Positions 14,698 to 22,786 of a DNA stretch of 45,079 nucleotides are shown in pieces. The stretch comes from an uncultured Lachnospiraceae bacterium (GTDB taxonomy: Bacteria > Bacillota > Clostridia > Lachnospirales > Lachnospiraceae), in assembly GCA_910583615.1 (NCBI GenBank), contig CAJTXP010000033.1, positions 1-45,079 on the forward strand, read 5' to 3'. The stretch's first letter is position 1, and each line of letters begins with the position of its first letter. The notes under the pieces are model-generated. The model saw nothing but the letters and a program-made list of their open reading frames with translations. It was not told the origin of the DNA and ran no database searches. A program made the translations under genes and the position numbers.

Positions 14698-16404
14698 CTA
14701 ATCCGCCATTCTGACCATGCAGGCAGTTCTGCGGCAGGCGATGCCGTATTTGAGGATCGTCGTCATGTCGTCTTCCATGAGCTGGTCTGCATAGTTTTTT
14801 TCCTCGATCTGCTGTAGTGCCTTTTGGCAGGCCGCTTCCAGATTCCGGCTTTCGGAATACTTGATTTCGATCACGATTCCCATGGAAATGGACTTGATCT
14901 TGATCAGAATATCACAGTAGCCCTTACCGGATTCCGCGTTGGATCTTAGAGACCAGTCCTGACGGTGGCTTAAAAGTCCCAGCAGGATACCATGGTAGAA
15001 GTTTTCCTTTTTATCTTTTTGAATCGCAGTATCGCGGATACTGATCGTCCTCTTCAGATAAGATGAGAACATCTGCTCGATTCTGGAAGGATCTCCGGCG
15101 GAGAAGGATTCACAGAAAGCATCCAGCGTAGGTGCGTCTTTCCGGACTTCTTCCTGAAACCAGGACAGGATCTGTTCGGTAAAGATGACGCGGATCTCCT
15201 GATTGGGGATCACCAGTTCGCAGGTGCCTGGGGCAGTCTTTTTCCGTCTGGTCAGATAACCGGTGGTGAAAAGGACGCTCCAGAGGTTGTCAATGCTGTC
15301 ATACAGTTCCCGGTAAGTCAGCTCTTCATTGATCTTCTTCGTGACGGACAGACCGTTGACCAGCTGATCCAGATCCTCCATGGTCTGATCAGTAGCTTTC
15401 TGAAGAAGCGTCCGAATGATGGCGTTGCCGCTGGAATTGATCCAGAACGCTTCCGGTTCGGCATCGGGATCAAAACGGACCTTATCTACATAGTTGATCA
15501 CATCCCAGGGGCAGTAGACGTCAGAATTTCCGAAACAGTATCCATCATACCATTCTTTGATTGTTCCATATTTCTTTTCCAGTCCATAATCATGCAGCAT
15601 TTCCTTTACTTCGGTATCCGTGAAGCCAAAATATTCGTCGAAGCGGGCGTCGGTGATGGACCGGACTTTGAAATTATTGAGTCCCGTAAAGATGCTCTCT
15701 TTTGCCACCCGGAGACATCCGGTGAGTACCGCCAGGAACAGGCTTTCGTTGGTCTTCAGCGCATTTCCAAGCAGTCCCCGGATCAGATGGACCATCTCGT
15801 CGTAGTATCCGTACTGATTCGCCTTATCCAGCGGGACATCATATTCATCGATGAGAAGAATTACCTTCTGGCCGTAGTGCCTGCAGAGAAGATCAGACAG
15901 CGTCTTCAGGCTGCCGGTCAGAACGTTTTTTTCCATGGGAAACATGGATCCTTCCTCGGCATTTACCCGTGTCAGCAGGGCATACTGCTCCCTGTCCGTG
16001 TCCGAAAGCTTTTCGCTTTCCAGAAGAAAACGAAAACGCAGCGCCTCCTGTCCGATGACAACGCACAGCATGGAGAGGGCCTCCTCAAAATTCATGCCTT
16101 CCACACCCTTGAGCGTTACGGAGATCACCGGGAATTTCCCCATGTATTTTTCACAGAGTTCCGTTTCCTCGGACACGGCAAGCCCGTCAAAGAGCTTCGG
16201 GTCGCAGTCATAAGAGAAGAAATATTTGAGCATGTTCATATTCAGGGACTTACCGAACCGTCTTGGGCGTGTGAAAAGATTCACTTTGCTCCAGCTGTTT
16301 AAAAGTTCCGTGATCATTCCTGTTTTATCTACATAGTAGAATCCCTCTGTACGGATTTCTTTAAAATCTTCAATGCCGATGGGCAGTTTAAGGGCACGTT
16401 TCAT
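14698..16404 (-). CDS. AAA-ATPase-like protein with PD-(D/E)XK nuclease-like C-terminus (copy 1)
   Basis: A 568-residue protein of the AAA-ATPase_like / PDDEXK_9 group that is multicopy in gut Clostridia and Bacteroidetes. The N-terminus LPIGIEDFKEI is followed by FYYVDKTGMI. The P-loop region is TRPRRFGKSLNMNMLKYFF (Lys52). Walker B-like VILLIDEYDVPLDKA is at about residue 185. LTGCLRVAKESIFTGLNNF lies further on. The C-terminal domain has GYCDILIKIKS and GIVIEIKYSES, the D...ExK pattern of a PD-(D/E)XK fold. Cellular role is unknown; transposon-like or defence roles have been guessed for the family. It is divergent from a second copy at 16635 and convergent with the sirtuin gene. Confidence 0.9.
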   Translation of the reverse strand: MKRALKLPIGIEDFKEIRTEGFYYVDKTGMITELLNSWSKVNLFTRPRRFGKSLNMNMLKYFFSYDCDPKLFDGLAVSEETELCEKYMGKFPVISVTLKGVEGMNFEEALSMLCVVIGQEALRFRFLLESEKLSDTDREQYALLTRVNAEEGSMFPMEKNVLTGSLKTLSDLLCRHYGQKVILLIDEYDVPLDKANQYGYYDEMVHLIRGLLGNALKTNESLFLAVLTGCLRVAKESIFTGLNNFKVRSITDARFDEYFGFTDTEVKEMLHDYGLEKKYGTIKEWYDGYCFGNSDVYCPWDVINYVDKVRFDPDAEPEAFWINSSGNAIIRTLLQKATDQTMEDLDQLVNGLSVTKKINEELTYRELYDSIDNLWSVLFTTGYLTRRKKTAPGTCELVIPNQEIRVIFTEQILSWFQEEVRKDAPTLDAFCESFSAGDPSRIEQMFSSYLKRTISIRDTAIQKDKKENFYHGILLGLLSHRQDWSLRSNAESGKGYCDILIKIKSISMGIVIEIKYSESRNLEAACQKALQQIEEKNYADQLMEDDMTTILKYGIACRRTACMVRMAD

Positions 16405-16634
16405 GCGTTCCGTCTCCTTCCGATGTCTTACTGTTTTTTATTCTATCACAGATATAGAATTTTTTCTATCTGCGATTGTGTTTTGTCTTATATTTCGCCT
16501 TATATTCCAGCTTGATCAATCCTTTATTTTCAAGATTGGAAATGCCGGGTTGAAATGCACTTTATGAGATGATAAAATAAAAGTCATACAAAGCGGTGCA
16601 TTTTCACCGGAAAACAGGACAGGAGCAACGGGCT
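16405..16634. promoter_or_regulatory. Divergent promoter region between two AAA-ATPase-like genes
   Basis: On the plus strand TTGAAA (16550-16555) and TAAAAT (16573-16578) are 17 nt apart and should drive copy 2. On the minus strand a TGATAGAAT extended -10 candidate precedes copy 1. An imperfect inverted repeat around CAGATATAGAA...TTCTATCTG (about 16450-16472) lies between and could be an operator. Confidence 0.6.
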
Positions 16635-18335
16635 ATGGCAGGAACTATCGGGATTGGATACCAGGATTTTGGGCAGTTGATTACCAACCATGTATTTTAT
16701 GTGGACAAGACGGCGTTTATCAAAGAGTGGTGGGAGAACAAGGATGCGGTGACGCTGATCACCCGGCCCAGGCGCTTTGGAAAAACGCTGAATATGAGTA
16801 TGCTGGAGCAGTTTCTGTCGGTGGAGTATGCAGACAGAAAAGAGATCTTTGAGGGGCTTTTCATATGGGGGGACGAAGCATACCGGAAGATGCAGGGGAC
16901 CTTTCCTGTGATCAGTCTGTCCTTTGCCAATGTGAAGGAGAGCAGTTACGAAGAAGCAAAGCACAAGATCTGTCAGCTGTTTGCGAATCTTTATTCTCAT
17001 TTTGATTTTTTGAGAGAAGGAAATCTGCTGACAGATAAGGATCGGAGCTATTGGGACCGGGTGTCGGCAGATATGAAGGAAAGCGATGCTTCCATGTCGA
17101 TTCACCAGTTATCCGGGTATCTGTACCGATACTATGGGAAAAAGGTGATCATTCTTCTGGACGAATACGATACTCCCATGCAGGAGGCGTATGTACACGG
17201 ATACTGGAAAGAACTGGTGGGACTGATCAAAGGAATTTTCAATTCCGCATTTAAGACCAATCCGTATCTGGACCGGGCGGTTCTGACAGGAATTACCCGG
17301 GTCAGTAAGGAATCGATCTTTTCGGATCTGAATAATCTGGAAGTTGTGACAACTACTTCAGAAAAATATGAGACGGCTTTCGGCTTTACACAGGAGGAAG
17401 TGTGGGAGGCACTGGAAGAGTGCGGACTGTCTGATAAAAAAGAAGAGGTAAAAAAGTGGTACGACGGTTTTACTTTGGGTAAAAAATCAGGTATTTACAA
17501 TCCATGGTCCATTTTGAATTTTTTGGATAAGCAGAGATTTGCCCCCTACTGGGCAAACACCAGCAGCAACCGTCTGGCGGGAAAACTGATTCAGGAAGGA
17601 AGCGGGGAGATCAAGCTGATGATCGAAGGGCTGCTGAGAGGTGAGAGCTTTCGTGTACAGCTTGATGAACAGATCGTGTATGAGCAGCTGGACACCGATG
17701 AATCTGCGATCTGGAGTCTCTTCCTTGCCAGCGGGTATCTGAAGATGGTACGTTACGAAGAATATACGAGTGAATTCGGAGAATGGATCCAGGATTATGA
17801 ACTGACCCTGACGAATTTTGAAGTGAAGGTGATGTTTCGGAATCTGATCCGCTCCTGGTTCGCGGTTGTGAAATCGGACTATCATATCTTTACCCAGGCG
17901 CTGCTTGAGGGGAATGTGGAGGCTATGAACGCATATATGAACCGGATATCGGAAGCGGTATTCAGTTCCTTTGACACCGGAAGGAAACCTTCTGAAAGGA
18001 GCGAGCCGGAGCGGTTCTACCATGGATTCGTACTGGGGCTTCTGGTGGATCTGAATGAACAGTATGTGCTCACATCCAACCGGGAAAGCGGCTACGGGCG
18101 CTATGATGTACAGCTGGAGCCGAGAAAGGAGACGGACGACGCAATCCTTCTGGAGTTTAAAGTAAGGAATGCAAAGACAGAGAAGAATCTGGAGGAAACC
18201 GTGGAGAATGCGCTGGCGCAGATTGAGAGCAGAGATTATGCGGCCGGACTGCGGCAGAAAGGGATCCCGGATGAACGGATTCGGAAATATGGATTTGCGT
18301 TTGAAGGAAAGGTTGTGCTGATTGGGCAGGGATGA
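16635..18335 (+). CDS. AAA-ATPase-like protein with PD-(D/E)XK nuclease-like C-terminus (copy 2)
   Basis: A second member of the same family as copy 1, about 566 residues and clearly diverged. MAGTIGIGYQDFGQLI and VFYVDKTAFI open the protein. The P-loop is LITRPRRFGKTLNMSMLEQF. Walker B is VIILLDEYDTPMQEAY, then LTGITRVSKESIFSDLNNL. WYDGFTLGKKSGIYNPWSI is the conserved central block. The C-terminal GRYDVQLEPRKETDDAILLE and FKVRNAK show the nuclease-like D...ExK pattern. An upstream in-frame ATG at 16596 lacks a ribosome site, whereas ACAGGAG lies 10 nt before 16635. The head-to-head arrangement with copy 1 suggests an old duplication or paired acquisition. Confidence 0.9.
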   Translation: MAGTIGIGYQDFGQLITNHVFYVDKTAFIKEWWENKDAVTLITRPRRFGKTLNMSMLEQFLSVEYADRKEIFEGLFIWGDEAYRKMQGTFPVISLSFANVKESSYEEAKHKICQLFANLYSHFDFLREGNLLTDKDRSYWDRVSADMKESDASMSIHQLSGYLYRYYGKKVIILLDEYDTPMQEAYVHGYWKELVGLIKGIFNSAFKTNPYLDRAVLTGITRVSKESIFSDLNNLEVVTTTSEKYETAFGFTQEEVWEALEECGLSDKKEEVKKWYDGFTLGKKSGIYNPWSILNFLDKQRFAPYWANTSSNRLAGKLIQEGSGEIKLMIEGLLRGESFRVQLDEQIVYEQLDTDESAIWSLFLASGYLKMVRYEEYTSEFGEWIQDYELTLTNFEVKVMFRNLIRSWFAVVKSDYHIFTQALLEGNVEAMNAYMNRISEAVFSSFDTGRKPSERSEPERFYHGFVLGLLVDLNEQYVLTSNRESGYGRYDVQLEPRKETDDAILLEFKVRNAKTEKNLEETVENALAQIESRDYAAGLRQKGIPDERIRKYGFAFEGKVVLIGQG

Positions 18336-18425
18336 ATTGATACTTTGTATCCGTGGCTAAAAAAATATCCGGGAAACCGGGCAGTGTCAAGTGGTTTATG
18401 AAAACAGCATACAGGAAGGGAAAAC

Positions 18426-19268
18426 ATGCAGAATTACAGAGAGAAAACAGCGGGCAGACAGGTGCTGCTTGTAAATGATCTGGCCGGCTATGGGAAGGTG
18501 GCTCTGTCGGCCATGATCCCGGTATTGTCCCACATGGGGCATCATATTTACAATCTGCCCACGGCGCTGGTGTCCAATACGCTGGATTATGGGAAGTTCG
18601 ATATACTGGAGACGACGGACTATATGAGAAATACGATCCGGGTGTGGAAGGAGCTGGGATTTCGTTTTGACGCGGTATCCACGGGATTTATTGTATCGGA
18701 TGTACAGGCGAAGATGATTGCCGAATTCTGCCGGGAGCAGAGGCAGGACGGGGCGGTCATCTTCGTCGACCCGATCATGGGAGATGACGGGAAGCTCTAC
18801 AACGGCATTACAGAACAGACCGTCATGCATATGAAAGAGCTGGTGCAGGTATCCGACTATATGGTCCCAAACTACACGGAAGCTGTGTACCTGGCGGGCA
18901 TGAGGTACGATCCGGAGGGGATGACGATGGAAGAGACAGACGAGCTGATCGGCAGGCTTCGGGAGATTGGAGCCAGATCTATGGTTATCACCAGCGCCCG
19001 TGTGGATCATCAGGATGTGGTGATCCTGTATGACCATGAAGCAGACAAGAAACAGCTGCTGCCCTTTACGAGTATTCCGGTGAGATTTCCGGGAACCGGG
19101 GATATCTTTTCTGCAGTTTTTATGGGAAAGCTTCTGGAAGGGCAGACGTTTGCGAACAGTACGAGAAAGGCCATGGATGCAGTGAGCACGCTGATCGACC
19201 GAAACAAGGACAATGAGGACAAATTCAAGGGGATACCGCTGGAGACCTGTCTGGAGGTGCTGGAATGA
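18426..19268 (+). CDS. Pyridoxamine kinase (PfkB-like)
   Basis: A 280-residue ribokinase-superfamily kinase that phosphorylates pyridoxamine/pyridoxal in vitamin B6 salvage. Seen: VLLVNDLAGYGKVALSAMIP near the N-terminus, LPTALVSNTLDYGKFD, VFVDPIMGDDGKLYNGI-like text (IFVDPIMGDDGKLYNG) and the ATP/catalytic motif FPGTGDIFSAVFMG (about residues 221-234, catalytic Asp in GTGD). AGGAAGGGAAAAC precedes the ATG. It overlaps the next gene by 4 nt and starts a cotranscribed series running to the HAD phosphatase. B6 salvage fits with the PLP enzymes elsewhere in the window. Confidence 0.9.
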   Translation: MQNYREKTAGRQVLLVNDLAGYGKVALSAMIPVLSHMGHHIYNLPTALVSNTLDYGKFDILETTDYMRNTIRVWKELGFRFDAVSTGFIVSDVQAKMIAEFCREQRQDGAVIFVDPIMGDDGKLYNGITEQTVMHMKELVQVSDYMVPNYTEAVYLAGMRYDPEGMTMEETDELIGRLREIGARSMVITSARVDHQDVVILYDHEADKKQLLPFTSIPVRFPGTGDIFSAVFMGKLLEGQTFANSTRKAMDAVSTLIDRNKDNEDKFKGIPLETCLEVLE

Positions 19269-19555
19269 AGAAGCGTCCGAGGATCCGGCTGACCCTGATT
19301 GAGAGAAAAGGACCGGTGGGATGTCATCACGGCCACCGGGTGGGAGACAGTTTTGACTTTGATACGGAGCGGGGAAAGCTCTGTCCCATGGCCATGCATG
19401 TGGCGTTTCCGTATGTGGATATTTTAAGATACGGCGGGGAGATCCCCGGATATGAAGAAGGAACGGCGCTGTTTTCCTGTCCGGATGTGAACACGCTGAA
19501 TATTTTCCGGATCGAACGGCTGGAGGATGAGGAGCAGGAAGAACAGGATGAATGA
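19265..19555 (+). CDS. TIGR04076 family protein
   Basis: A 96-residue protein of the uncharacterised TIGR04076 family. Conserved features are IRLTLIERKGPVGCHHGHRV with a Cys-His-His group, LCPMAMHVAFPYVDILRYGG and LFSCPDVNTLNIFRI. The C-terminus is a highly acidic tail of Glu and Asp. The Cys and His pattern suggests metal or cluster binding, but this is not established. The start overlaps the kinase stop (ATGA), and its stop overlaps the HAD gene, so it is translationally coupled on both sides. Confidence 0.82.
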   Translation: MKKRPRIRLTLIERKGPVGCHHGHRVGDSFDFDTERGKLCPMAMHVAFPYVDILRYGGEIPGYEEGTALFSCPDVNTLNIFRIERLEDEEQEEQDE

Positions 19556-20396
19556 CAAGAAGACACAGCGGTTCCGCCTGCTGGCATTGGATCTGGACGG
19601 GACGGCGCTTCGGTCGGACGGCAGCCTGTCGGAGGACTGCAAAGAGGCGCTCCTTTCCTCTCATGAAGCCGGGCTTCATATCGTTGTGGCCAGCGGCCGG
19701 TCCTGGACTTCTCTTCCGGAAGAGGTGCTCTCGCTGCCCTGTGTGGAATATGCCGTCACTTCCAACGGCGCAGTCGTATATGATGTGAAGCATCAAAAAC
19801 AGCTGCAGGCATTTTATCTGAAGGAAGAAGCGGTGGAGGGCCTGCTGCGGATCGCAGAGGAAGCCGGGGTAATGGTGGAAGGATTTTTAAACGGTACTCC
19901 CTATGCAGGCCGTGACTATGTGGAAAATCCGGAAAAGTTCGGCGCAGATCCCCGTGCGGCGGCGTATGTAAGGCGGACCAGGCGGCCGGTGGAGGATATC
20001 TTTTCTTTCCTGCGGCTCCGCAGAGCGAAACTGGAGAGTCTGGATCTGATTACCTGTGATCCGATGAAGAGAGAGCAGCTTCGGACGCGGATCCTAGAGG
20101 AAGTGCAGGAGATCTATCTGACTTCCGCGACGCCGATGCTTCTGGAAGTATCAGACGCCCGCGGAGGAAAGGCTTCGGGTCTTCGCTTTCTGGCGGCGTA
20201 TCTGGGAGTTTCAGGGGAGGAGACTGCGGCTTTCGGAAATGCGGAAAATGACCTGGATATGATGGAGTGGGCGGGCTGCGGAGTTGCGGTGGCAAATGCC
20301 CCGGAGGATGTGCGTGCATTGGCGGACGAAGTGACGGAATCCAACGACGAGGACGGGGTCGGACGCTGGATCCGGCGGTACTTGAAGGAAACGTAA
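19548..20396 (+). CDS. Cof-type HAD-IIB phosphatase
   Basis: A 282-residue haloacid-dehalogenase-like phosphatase of the Cof/YbiV type. Motif I is LLALDLDGTALRSDG (nucleophile Asp in DLDGT), motif II is VVASGRSW, and motif IV is AFGNAENDLDMMEWAGCGVA. The sugar- or nucleotide-phosphate substrate is unknown; PLP or FMN phosphatase activity has been seen in relatives. The ATG at 19548 sits inside the end of the preceding gene, with AGGAGCAGGAAG as ribosome site. A longer in-frame start at 19527 lies deeper in the preceding gene. Confidence 0.9.
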   Translation: MNDKKTQRFRLLALDLDGTALRSDGSLSEDCKEALLSSHEAGLHIVVASGRSWTSLPEEVLSLPCVEYAVTSNGAVVYDVKHQKQLQAFYLKEEAVEGLLRIAEEAGVMVEGFLNGTPYAGRDYVENPEKFGADPRAAAYVRRTRRPVEDIFSFLRLRRAKLESLDLITCDPMKREQLRTRILEEVQEIYLTSATPMLLEVSDARGGKASGLRFLAAYLGVSGEETAAFGNAENDLDMMEWAGCGVAVANAPEDVRALADEVTESNDEDGVGRWIRRYLKET

Positions 20397-20456
20397 GCCG
20401 GCTGTACAGGGAATGCGCCGGCAAAAAAGAATGAGAACATGAAAAAGGATGAGAAA

Positions 20457-21101
20457 ATGAAAGCAGAAAGCGTCAGCATCATCGGCGGAGCAGACGGCCC
20501 GACCAGTATCTTTCTGGCAGGCAGAACGGGGAAGCGGTCTTTGAAGGTCCGGATTCGGAACCGGATCTTTCAGCTGAGAAGAAAATGGATTGCGCGCAGG
20601 ATTCGTCCGAATGCGCATACACTGGAAGAAGTCGTCCGGTTTATGAAACAGCATTACGGCGCAAGGGAGGTCTCGAAGGAGAGCAGAGCGTACAGGGAGC
20701 AGCGGGAATGTCTGAAAGGCGCTTTGGTCGGCAGGCACCGGCCGGAACTTCTGGGAGAGCTTCGCACGATCCCGAGGCCTGATATATACAATGAAGAATC
20801 CGTCAAAAAGATGTTCGACCGGATGCAGAAGCAGAAAGAGCGGGCGGCACAGATACCGGATGACCAGTTTCCCATGGATTATCACATGTATCAGATCCGG
20901 TTAAAAGGCGGGAAAATGGAAATTGAGATTGATTTTCAATGGGATGTTTTCGGGATTTCTTACAGCGGGGATAAAAAAGCCATGAAGAGACTGAGAAGAC
21001 TCAGCCGCAGACTGCATATTTATTATGGGGTGTCTAAGGAGGATATCAGAAATCATTCAAAGAGATATTCTTCTCTGCTTACAGTTCTGGCTTCGGATTA
21101 G
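20457..21101 (+). CDS. Hypothetical protein with IIGGADGPTSIFL N-terminal motif
   Basis: Function not recognised. The 214-residue product starts MKAESVSIIGGADGPTSIFL. That motif is otherwise known as a conserved block in the membrane beta subunit of sodium-pumping decarboxylases (OadB/GcdB). Here it is followed not by membrane helices but by a strongly basic segment (VRIRNRIFQLRRKWIARRI) and soluble charged sequence, ending with IDFQWDVFGISYSGDKKAMK and a basic tail. It cannot be a decarboxylase subunit. An ATG at 20439 is possible, but the AAGGA site favours 20457. It lies 60 nt after the HAD gene on the same strand. Confidence 0.7.
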   Translation: MKAESVSIIGGADGPTSIFLAGRTGKRSLKVRIRNRIFQLRRKWIARRIRPNAHTLEEVVRFMKQHYGAREVSKESRAYREQRECLKGALVGRHRPELLGELRTIPRPDIYNEESVKKMFDRMQKQKERAAQIPDDQFPMDYHMYQIRLKGGKMEIEIDFQWDVFGISYSGDKKAMKRLRRLSRRLHIYYGVSKEDIRNHSKRYSSLLTVLASD

Positions 21102-21133
21102 AGGATGTCAGCGGGCCGGAGGAGGAGAGAAGG

Positions 21134-21469
21134 ATGAATTTACTTTTTTTATGCAGCCAGAATAAAAGGCGCAGCCTGACGGCGGAAAAAATCTTTGACG
21201 GATATCACGGACATAAAGCCAGGTCTGCAGGAACGGAACGGGGGGCCCGGGTCAGGGTCACACCCGGACTTCTTGGATGGGCAGATCTTATCTTCTGTAT
21301 GGAAAAGAAACATGTGCGAAGAATAAAAGAAAAGTATCCGGATCTGGTTGCAGGCAAAAGGCTGATCTGTCTGTGCATCGGCGACGATTATGAGTTTATG
21401 GATGAAGAACTGCAGGAACTGCTGAGAAGCAGCATAGAGGAATCCATGATTACATGTGATTCGAAATGA
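21134..21469 (+). CDS. Low-molecular-weight tyrosine phosphatase-like protein
   Basis: A 111-residue protein whose N-terminus LLFLCSQNKRRSLTAEKIFD carries the CX5RS phosphatase loop (Cys7, Arg13, Ser14). It matches the short branch annotated as protein tyrosine phosphatase-like rather than the 150-residue classical LMW-PTPs. The classical C-terminal DPxY acid loop is not visible, so catalysis may differ. WADLIFCMEKKHVRRIKEKYP and RLICLCIGDDYEFMD are the other family blocks. GGAGGAGAGAAGG precedes the start. Confidence 0.8.
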   Translation: MNLLFLCSQNKRRSLTAEKIFDGYHGHKARSAGTERGARVRVTPGLLGWADLIFCMEKKHVRRIKEKYPDLVAGKRLICLCIGDDYEFMDEELQELLRSSIEESMITCDSK

Positions 21470-21518
21470 GAGTATTTGGAAACATACAAAATAAAGATCC
21501 AGGGGAGGAAAAACAAAA

Positions 21519-21947
21519 ATGATATATACACATCAGGCACAGTATTACGAAACTGATCAGATGGGAATCATCCATCACTCCAATTATATCCGCTGGATGG
21601 AAGAGGCCAGGATCGCCTATATGGACGAGATGGGATTTCCCTATCGGGCGGTGGAAGAGGCGGGGATCATGAGCCCGGTTTTAAGCGTACAGTGCGAGTA
21701 CCGTTCCATGACGCATTTTGGAGACCGGATCGGGATCGAAGTGTCGCTTCACTCCTTTAAAGGGGTCAAATATGAGATCGGCTATGTGATGCAGGATGAA
21801 AAGACCAAAGAGGTGCGCGCGGAGGGCGTATCCAGGCACTGCTTTCTGAAAAAGGACGGGAAACCTTCCAATATCAAAAAGGAGCTTCCCGCGTTGTATG
21901 AGAAGATGTTGCTGGCGCTGAAGGCGGATGCAGAGGGGAATGAATAA
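21519..21947 (+). CDS. Acyl-CoA thioesterase, YbgC/FadM-like hotdog fold
   Basis: A 142-residue 4-hydroxybenzoyl-CoA-thioesterase-like protein. The active-site block is YYETDQMGIIHHSNYIRWME (about residues 9-28), with the Asp-x-x-x-x-x-His-x-x-x-Tyr pattern. CEYRSMTHFGDRIGIEVSL and VRAEGVSRHCFL complete the hotdog fold. It hydrolyses an acyl-CoA of unknown chain type in the cytoplasm. GGGGAGGAAAAAC precedes the ATG. The stop codon is 2 nt before a decayed AAA-ATPase fragment. Confidence 0.9.
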   Translation: MIYTHQAQYYETDQMGIIHHSNYIRWMEEARIAYMDEMGFPYRAVEEAGIMSPVLSVQCEYRSMTHFGDRIGIEVSLHSFKGVKYEIGYVMQDEKTKEVRAEGVSRHCFLKKDGKPSNIKKELPALYEKMLLALKADAEGNE

Positions 21948-21949
21948 CG

Positions 21950-22161
21950 GGCAAGAGTCTGAATCTGGACATGCTCAAATGTTTGCGAGGAGGCGGAGCG
22001 GCTGAATTATCTGCTGGAAAGTGAGCGGCTGCCCCAGACGGATAAGGAGAAGCTTGCCCGTCTGATCCGGGGGATTTTGAACAGCCGGCCTTTCTGCAGA
22101 ACAGTCTGAAGCTTCTGAGCCGTCTTCTGCAGAAACATTATGGAGCGAAAAAGATTTTACA
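21950..22161 (+). pseudogene. Decayed third AAA-ATPase-like/PD-(D/E)XK gene
   Basis: Three short blocks in different frames match copies 1 and 2 nearby. GKSLNLDMLKCLR (from 21950) is the P-loop and following helix. EEAERLNYLLESERLPQTDK (from about 21988) matches the FRFLLESEKLSDTDRE area of copy 1. AFLQNSLKLLSRLLQKHYGA (to about 22155) matches the helix before Walker B. Roughly 70 residues are missing between the first two blocks, and everything after Walker B is gone. The remnant begins 2 nt after the thioesterase stop and ends at the ribosome site of the EamA gene. Confidence 0.78.
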
Positions 22162-22178
22162 ACAGGAGGCAGGAATAT

Positions 22179-22592
22179 ATGTGGTTTTTCTTTGCAGCGC
22201 TGTCTGCACTTTTTGCGGCGCTTACTTCCATACTGGCCAAGATCGGAATCGAAGGCGTGGATTCTCATCTTGCCACGGCGATACGGACGGTGGTGGTCGT
22301 GCTGCTGTCGTGGGGCATGGTATTTTTAACCAATACCCAGAGCGGGATCGCCGGGATCAGCAGAAAAAGCTGGATCTTCCTGATTCTCTCCGGGCTGGCC
22401 ACCGGCGCATCCTGGCTCTGTTATTACCGGGCCCTGCAGCTGGGAGACGCGTCCAGAGTCGTGCCGGTGGATAAGCTGAGCGTCGTGCTTACCCTTGTAC
22501 TGGCTTTTCTGATTCTTCATGAACCATTTACAGTAAAGTCGCTGGTCGGCTGTGTGCTGATCGGGGCGGGGACTTTGATTATGGTGATTTAG
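22179..22592 (+). CDS. EamA-family membrane transporter, single-domain
   Basis: A 137-residue membrane protein with one EamA (DMT) domain of about five helices, from MWFFFAALSALFAALTSILA to the end LVGCVLIGAGTLIMVI. The conserved YRALQLGDASRVVPVDKLSV block is the DMT signature in small Firmicute members, which probably dimerise. Substrate unknown (drug or metabolite export). An in-frame ATG at 22140 lies inside the AAA remnant, but AGGAGG at 22164-22169 fixes the start at 22179. Confidence 0.88.
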   Translation: MWFFFAALSALFAALTSILAKIGIEGVDSHLATAIRTVVVVLLSWGMVFLTNTQSGIAGISRKSWIFLILSGLATGASWLCYYRALQLGDASRVVPVDKLSVVLTLVLAFLILHEPFTVKSLVGCVLIGAGTLIMVI

Positions 22593-22718
22593 CGGATCAT
22601 CACAGGAGAATTTACATGATTTTGTTATTTCCCGGCCCATAATATGTACAGGAGGGGGGGAAACCAGCGAAGACAGATGGTAACCTGTACCAGCCATTTA
22701 CAGAGTAGTTGACAGAAT

Positions 22719-22775
22719 AAAGAGCATCCGGATTCCAGTAGATCCAGGTGCTCTTTAAATATTTTGGTTTTTTCA
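22719..22775 (+). terminator. Terminator after EamA gene
   Basis: AAAGAGCATCCGGAT (22719-22733) pairs with ATCCAGGTGCTCTTT (22742-22756) with small mismatches, followed by ATTTTGGTTTTTT. It ends plus-strand transcription. It also lies beyond the end of the convergent TRAP remnant, where the minus-strand T-tract is weaker. Confidence 0.75.
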
Positions 22776-22786
22776 TGTAAAAGAGG

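Noticed and set aside
18396..19796. Long minus-strand reading frame opposite the pyridoxamine kinase
   Set aside because: Antisense to three clear genes with low-complexity His/Pro/Arg-rich translation; a codon-bias shadow.
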